Assembly: GCA_945870465.1 (NCBI GenBank) | Contig: CAMBSS010000143.1 | Span: 1-10,639, forward strand | Direction: 5' to 3' | Source of the DNA: Bordetella parapertussis | GTDB taxonomy: Bacteria; Pseudomonadota; Gammaproteobacteria; Burkholderiales; SG8-41 | Length of the DNA: 10,639 nucleotides | In this document: positions 6,934 to 10,639 of the stretch, in pieces | Numbering within the stretch: position 1 is the first letter of the stretch | Layout: each line of letters begins with the position of its first letter | Notes under the pieces: generated by a model | What the model was told of the DNA's origin: nothing | Database searches by the model: none | The model's input: the letters and a program-made list of their open reading frames with translations, nothing else | Translations under genes and position numbers: made by a program

Positions 6934-6965
6934 TTTCACTCTTTCACGTATTCACTCCTTCACTC
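6934..6965 (+). repeat. 8-bp degenerate tandem repeat array, right arm (inverted relative to the left arm)
   Basis: Four 8-base units follow one another on the plus strand: TTTCACTC (6934-6941), TTTCACGT (6942-6949), ATTCACTC (6950-6957) and CTTCACTC (6958-6965). The consensus NTTCACTC is the same unit as the left arm (ATTTACTC) but on the opposite strand. A 36-base spacer (6898-6933) separates the two arrays. The right array ends 5 bases before the stop codon of the DUF3108 gene. Confidence 0.85.
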
Positions 6966-6969
6966 AACG

Positions 6970-7977
6970 CTAATCTTCGCTGACGCGGATATCGTTCACG
7001 ATCTGTTCGCCCGAAGGCTCGCCTTCGCGGTTGAAAAAGCGGATGCGCACCGGCAGCCAGCGGTAGGCGGGTGCCAGCCACAGCTCGATGGTTTCCTGTC
7101 CCGCGCGTCGTGCCTGCCTGACCGGCACCGCGCGCAGCGCACCGAACGGTGTCTCTATGATTTCTTCGATGCCGATATCCAGTTCGTAGCGCTCAAGCTT
7201 CCAGCCGTTGGTGACCGGCAGTTCGATGCGGCCCGGCGTCAGCGGCATGAGCCCCAGCTGGTACATGAAGCTGACGATGTCCTGCGCATCGGCGGGCAGC
7301 GCGACGCTGCGCGGCGGATTGTCGATAGTGACCGTGGTCTTGCCCCAGTCGAAATCGGCGGCGGCTTTTTCGCTGTTGCCGGAGCGCACGCGCTCGTTCG
7401 TAAACCGTTCCGGGCGCAGCCCGCCGGCGGTCAGCCGGCCGTGACTTTCATAAGCGATACGCTGGCGGCTGAAGAGCGCGGCGAGCCCGGTAGTTTCGGA
7501 CAGGCTGCTCAAACGATAACGGTCGCCGTTGAGTTCCCAGCTTTGCGTGGTCTGGCCAACGGCCAGTTTGTTGTTGCCCAAATATAGCACGTAGGAGATT
7601 TCGCCTTTGCGTGGCAAGCGCCTGGCGAGCGGCGGCGCGGGTGCTGCGACCGGATTTTTCTCGACGACGGCAGGTGCTGCAGGCGTTTCGGCTGCGGCAG
7701 GCTCGGGCGCAGTCTGCGGCGGCGCGAATACCGGTGCATTGGCCGCTTGCATCGATGGCGCGCTGGGCTCCGTTACCGGGCCGGGTTTGGGTTTTGCCGG
7801 CGCGCGCGGCAATACTGGCGGCAACGGTTCCGCGGGTTGCAGGCGCGCTTCGAGCACGGGCGGCGGGGCTGCAAAACGCGGCATCTCGAACGGCACGCCA
7901 TACAGCAGCCACAGGTGCGCGCACACCGACAGCGCGACGAACCAGCCGAGCTTGCGCATGATGCCGGCGCCGGTCAT
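6970..7977 (-). CDS. DUF3108 protein with TonB-like membrane anchor and proline-rich stalk
   Basis: A 335-residue protein of unknown function in three parts. A short cytoplasmic start and one membrane helix (about 10-28, GWFVALSVCAHLWLLYGVPF) are followed by a Pro/Ala-rich extended stretch (about 37-123) as in TonB. The C-terminal DUF3108 domain (about 124-335) would then lie in the periplasm. The domain shares many positions with the upstream gene product: GDRY, TGLAALF, GGLRPE, AADFDWG, LPADAQDIVSFMYQL, LPVTNGWKLERYE, ETPFGAL and ELWLAPAYRWLPVRI. The start ATG at 7977 overlaps the preceding stop by 4 bases (ATGA). A second ATG at 7959 opens MRKLGWF and is also plausible. The proline stalk suggests that it reaches across the periplasm, but no partner is visible. 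It has no TonB C-terminal domain, so a TonB function is not claimed. Confidence 0.85.
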   Translation of the reverse strand: MTGAGIMRKLGWFVALSVCAHLWLLYGVPFEMPRFAAPPPVLEARLQPAEPLPPVLPRAPAKPKPGPVTEPSAPSMQAANAPVFAPPQTAPEPAAAETPAAPAVVEKNPVAAPAPPLARRLPRKGEISYVLYLGNNKLAVGQTTQSWELNGDRYRLSSLSETTGLAALFSRQRIAYESHGRLTAGGLRPERFTNERVRSGNSEKAAADFDWGKTTVTIDNPPRSVALPADAQDIVSFMYQLGLMPLTPGRIELPVTNGWKLERYELDIGIEEIIETPFGALRAVPVRQARRAGQETIELWLAPAYRWLPVRIRFFNREGEPSGEQIVNDIRVSED

Positions 7978-8678
7978 TTGAACTCGAGCCGCGTTATGAT
8001 TTGTTCGAATTTCGTGCCGTCGTTTTCCAGGATCAGCAGCTTGACCGGAAAGAGATTGCGGTCGGCGGCCAGCCAGACTTCGGTGCCGTTCTCGCCGGGG
8101 TCGCGGTGCTTTACGAGGTGCAGGGTATTGAGTATGCCGAGCGGCGTGTCGAGCGCCGCGTGGTTCGCCAGCTCGTAACGGTAGCGCTCGATCTTCTTGC
8201 CGTTGGTCATCGGAAACTCAAGCAGCTTCGCCTTGTCCGTGGAGAGGAACATGAACTGGTACATCACGCTCAGGCGGTCCTGCATGCCGGGGACCAGCGG
8301 CAGGGTTTCGCTGCGACCGTCGAAAGTCAGGTGCAGTTCGCGTGCGCGCCAGTCGAAGGCGGCGCTCACGTTCTTGCTGGCGTCGTCGAGGCGGCCGTAG
8401 TCGAGCTTCTCGGGCTGCAGGCCGGCGGTGGTAACGGTGCCTGCGCTCTGCACCTTGATCTTGGTACGCACAAACAATGCGAGCAGCCCCGCGGGGTTGC
8501 TGTCGCTTTCGATCTGGTAGCGGTCGCCGGTTTTTTCGTAAGTTTCCTGCGTAGTGGCGACGTGCAGGCCGTCTCTGTAGACATCGTAGCTTGCTTTGAC
8601 CGATTGCGGCGGCGTTGCGGCGCTCACGGCCGTGACAACGGCAGCAATGGCCAACGCAATGAGGGCGCGCAGCATCAT
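7974..8678 (-). CDS. DUF3108 periplasmic protein
   Basis: A 234-residue exported protein of unknown function. It has a signal peptide of about 20 residues ([20 protein letters not shown]) without a lipobox cysteine, so it should be a soluble periplasmic protein. A single DUF3108 domain fills the rest (about 27-234), with GDRYQIESDSNPAGLLALF, GLQPEKLDYG, AAFDWRARE, VPGMQDRLSVMYQF, FPMTNGKKIERYRYEL, DTPLGIL and VWLAADRNLFPVKLLIL. The same blocks occur in the next gene, so the pair arose by duplication. The ATG at 8678 overlaps the purN stop by 4 bases (ATGA); a second ATG immediately follows. There is no ribosome binding site of its own, so translation is probably coupled to purN. Domain of unknown function; a lipid- or envelope-related role is only inferred from its location. 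Confidence 0.85.
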   Translation of the reverse strand: MMLRALIALAIAAVVTAVSAATPPQSVKASYDVYRDGLHVATTQETYEKTGDRYQIESDSNPAGLLALFVRTKIKVQSAGTVTTAGLQPEKLDYGRLDDASKNVSAAFDWRARELHLTFDGRSETLPLVPGMQDRLSVMYQFMFLSTDKAKLLEFPMTNGKKIERYRYELANHAALDTPLGILNTLHLVKHRDPGENGTEVWLAADRNLFPVKLLILENDGTKFEQIITRLEFK

Positions 8679-9316
8679 GAATCTAATGTCGGCGAGGCAA
8701 GCGCGCCGCCAGCGCCGCGCGCCGCCAAGATCGTGACGGTGCCTTGAGGCGTAATTTCGAGGCGCCCGTCGCAGAACCAGCGCAGCGCCTGCGAATAGAT
8801 GCGGTGTTCCTCGGCGAGCACGCGCGCCGCAAGGGTGACTTCGCTGTCGCTTTCCAGTACCGCTACTGCAGCCTGGATGATGATGGGGCCGTGGTCGAGT
8901 TCGGGCGTCACGAAATGCACCGTGCAGCCGTGGATTTTGACGCCCGCTGCGAGCGCGCGGCGGTGGGTGTCGAGCCCTGTGAACGACGGCAGCAGCGACG
9001 GGTGGATATTGATGAGCCGGCCGCGATAACGGTTTACGAAATCACCAGTCAGGATGCGCATAAAGCCGGCGAGCACGACGAGGTCCGGTTTGAAGGCGTC
9101 GATTTCAGTCGAGAGCGCAGTATCGAACGCGGCGCGATTGGCATGCGCGCGATGATCGACGACGCGTGTTGCAATGCCGTGTTTTTGCGCGGTTGCCAAT
9201 CCGCCGGCTTTGGGGTCATTGCTGATCACCGCGGCGACCGTCAGCGGCAGCCGCGCTTCGAGGATCGCCTGCATATTGCTGCCGCGCCCCGAGATCAGGA
9301 TGACGATGTTCTTCAT
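8675..9316 (-). CDS. purN: Phosphoribosylglycinamide formyltransferase 1 (GAR transformylase)
   Basis: This enzyme catalyses the third step of de novo purine synthesis, transferring the formyl group of 10-formyltetrahydrofolate to GAR in the cytoplasm. The 213-residue product is normal length. The N-terminal [14 protein letters not shown] binds the phosphate of the substrate. [20 protein letters not shown] gives catalytic N103 and H105, and [19 protein letters not shown] gives catalytic D141, matching the Asn-His-Asp triad of E. coli PurN. The ATG at 9316 overlaps the purM stop in an ATGA (9313-9316), and its own stop overlaps the next start in the same way. The gene therefore sits in a tightly coupled purM-purN unit, which makes a protein in the following pathway steps available together. 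No oddities were seen. Confidence 0.97.
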   Translation of the reverse strand: MKNIVILISGRGSNMQAILEARLPLTVAAVISNDPKAGGLATAQKHGIATRVVDHRAHANRAAFDTALSTEIDAFKPDLVVLAGFMRILTGDFVNRYRGRLINIHPSLLPSFTGLDTHRRALAAGVKIHGCTVHFVTPELDHGPIIIQAAVAVLESDSEVTLAARVLAEEHRIYSQALRWFCDGRLEITPQGTVTILAARGAGGALASPTLDS

Positions 9317-10431
9317 GTGACGATGGTTTGCGCCTCGTTTTCCGCGCGTGCTTCTATGCTGCCTATGCGGTATACGGTTTCACCTGCCGCGCTCAGCAAT
9401 ATGGTCGCCGCGTCAGCATCCTGCGCGGCAACGATCACCGCCATGCCAATGCCGCAATTGAACACGCGCAGCATTTCGGCGCCGTCCACGTTGCCTTCGC
9501 GCTGCAGCCATGCAAAAAACGGCGACTGCGGCCAGTTCGCGCGCGTCAGCCGCGCCGTAAGGTGCGCGGGCAGTATGCGCGGCACGTTGTCGACGATGCC
9601 GCCGCCCGTAATGTGCGCCATGCCTTTGACCGGCAGTTTTGCCATCAGTTGCAGCAGTGGTTTCACGTAGATGCGTGTCGGCGCCAGTATCAGATCGCTT
9701 AACGCTTTGCCGTCGAGTTGCGTGGACAGATCGATCTTGTTTTGCGCAATGATGCGGCGGATCAGTGAATAGCCGTTGGAATGCGCGCCGCTCGAAGCGA
9801 GTCCCAGCACGGCGTCGCCGGCCTGGATGGTTTTGCCGTCGATGATTTTGCTTTTCTCGACCACGCCCACCGCGAAGCCGGCGAGATCGTATTCGCCGGC
9901 CGGGTACATGCCGGGCATCTCCGCGGTCTCGCCGCCGATAAGCGCGCAACCCGCTTGTCCGCAGCCTGCCGCTATGCCCTTGACGACGTCGGTGGCGGTC
10001 GCCACATCGAGCTTGCCGCACGCGAAATAATCGAGGAAGAACAGCGGCTCGGCGCCCTGCACGAGGATATCGTTGACGCTCATCGCCACCAGATCGATGC
10101 CTATGGTGTCGTGGCGGTTGAGCTCAAACGCGAGCTTCAGCTTGGTGCCGACACCGTCGGTGCCCGAGACCATTACCGGCTCGCGGTACTTTGCGGGAAT
10201 GCTGCACAGCGCGCCGAAGCCGCCGATGCCGGCGAGCACTTCCGGGCGCATCGTTTTCCTGGCGAGCGGCTTGATGTTCTCGACGAGCTGATCGCCGGCG
10301 TCCATGTCGACGCCGGCATCGCGGTATGTGAGAGATTTGGCTGGATCGGGTGTGGTCAAGATGCGCTCTCGCGGGTCGTAAACAGCGGATGGGTCGGGTA
10401 AGATAGCGCTTCCCATGACGTTGTATGTCAT
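9313..10431 (-). CDS. purM: Phosphoribosylformylglycinamidine cyclo-ligase (AIR synthetase)
   Basis: This enzyme closes the imidazole ring (FGAM plus ATP to AIR), the fifth step of de novo purine synthesis, in the cytoplasm. Family motifs in the 372-residue form are [18 protein letters not shown] (about 34-51), [15 protein letters not shown] (88-102), [17 protein letters not shown] (113-129), [11 protein letters not shown] (166-176), [14 protein letters not shown] (213-226) and [16 protein letters not shown] (273-288). The reading frame extends to 10500, but that part overlaps hda and is rejected. The ATG at 10431 is used here. A TTG at 10359, preceded by GAGAG, would give a 348-residue protein starting [16 protein letters not shown], closer to the usual family length, and may be the real start. 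The gene heads an operon with purN and two DUF3108 genes and is divergent from hda. Confidence 0.95.
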   Translation of the reverse strand: MTYNVMGSAILPDPSAVYDPRERILTTPDPAKSLTYRDAGVDMDAGDQLVENIKPLARKTMRPEVLAGIGGFGALCSIPAKYREPVMVSGTDGVGTKLKLAFELNRHDTIGIDLVAMSVNDILVQGAEPLFFLDYFACGKLDVATATDVVKGIAAGCGQAGCALIGGETAEMPGMYPAGEYDLAGFAVGVVEKSKIIDGKTIQAGDAVLGLASSGAHSNGYSLIRRIIAQNKIDLSTQLDGKALSDLILAPTRIYVKPLLQLMAKLPVKGMAHITGGGIVDNVPRILPAHLTARLTRANWPQSPFFAWLQREGNVDGAEMLRVFNCGIGMAVIVAAQDADAATILLSAAGETVYRIGSIEARAENEAQTIVT

Positions 10432-10491
10432 TGTTGCGCCCAGAATTTTACCCGAAATGACCCCATACCGCTCTGTTGCAATGCGCCGCGC
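10432..10491. promoter_or_regulatory. Divergent purM/hda intergenic region with a candidate -10 element
   Basis: Sixty bases separate the two divergent start codons, so promoters for both must lie here or within the 5' ends. On the minus strand TAAAAT (10445-10450) matches a -10 hexamer in five of six positions. No convincing -35 element is found 16-18 bases upstream of it. If this -10 is used, transcription would begin about 7 bases before the ATG at 10431, which favours the downstream TTG start of purM. No known operator (for example a PurR box) was recognised. Confidence 0.35.
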
Positions 10492-10639
10492 ATGAAGCAA
10501 CTCGCGCTCGATATCGCGCAGGCGCCGGCGCCGGCATTGGACAACTTCGTGCCCGGCCGCAACGCCGAAGTCGTGGTCGCGCTGTATTCGATGGCGAATG
10601 CGGCGAGCGGCGAGCGTTTCATTTATCTGTGGGGCGCTC
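10492..10639 (+). CDS. hda: DnaA regulatory inactivator Hda, 5' part (runs off the window)
   Basis: The first 49 residues are visible. They start [20 protein letters not shown] and continue [17 protein letters not shown] to FIYLWGA, where the window ends just before the expected P-loop. Hda is a DnaA-like AAA+ protein that works with the loaded beta sliding clamp to convert DnaA-ATP to DnaA-ADP after initiation. QLALDI near the N-terminus fits the clamp-binding motif of the family, and [10 protein letters not shown] and FIYLWG are typical blocks. The ATG at 10492 has no obvious ribosome binding site. A tiny 4-codon frame (ATG at 10481, stop overlapping the hda start as ATGA) precedes it. The divergent purM/hda arrangement is common in betaproteobacteria. 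Confidence 0.88.
   Translation, partial: MKQLALDIAQAPAPALDNFVPGRNAEVVVALYSMANAASGERFIYLWGA

Noticed and set aside
8744..9670. Long plus-strand open frame (308 codons) opposite purN and purM
   Set aside because: It spans the boundary of two well-identified minus-strand genes and shows no domain.
10432..10500. Extension of purM to a start at 10500
   Set aside because: It would overlap the hda start on the other strand, adds residues with no family similarity and has no ribosome binding site.

Overview
The window is GC-rich with densely packed genes and looks like the chromosome of a betaproteobacterium (Burkholderiales/Nitrosomonadales-like). The main evidence is a Bug-family (TctC-like) solute receptor of the type greatly expanded in that class, a divergent purM/hda pair, and a purM-purN-DUF3108-DUF3108-RNA methyltransferase gene string. 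No mobile element, CRISPR array, tRNA or rRNA was recognised.

Left part (1-2011, + strand). The C-terminal end of an unidentified beta-rich protein is followed by a tandem array of Bug-type periplasmic receptors. One copy survives only as a frameshifted 3' remnant (about 340-631), one is cut off after its N-terminal quarter (652-984), and one is intact (1043-2011). The receptors have no TctA/TctB membrane partners nearby. Next comes a good sigma70-type promoter driving rpmB-rpmG (ribosomal proteins L28 and L33), which ends at a bidirectional stem-loop terminator.

Middle (2699-5303, - strand). A three-histidine-box membrane fatty acid desaturase carries an unusual long soluble C-terminal tail that resembles the C-terminal end of ISL3-family transposases. 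A MscS-family mechanosensitive channel lies upstream of it.

Right part (5486-10431, - strand). This is a purine-biosynthesis-led operon: purM, purN, two tandem paralogous DUF3108 envelope proteins (the second with a TonB-like membrane anchor and proline-rich stalk), then an RsmB/NOP-family RNA cytosine methyltransferase. The first three junctions are all 4-base ATGA overlaps. The fourth is a 137-base (or longer) gap holding two 8-bp tandem-repeat arrays in inverted orientation. In the operon transcript these arrays should fold into a long imperfect hairpin. hda (DnaA inactivator, 5' part only) diverges from purM at the right edge.

Most genes are ordinary housekeeping genes. The items most worth a second look are the inverted 8-mer arrays, the desaturase tail, the decaying receptor array and the DUF3108 pair.
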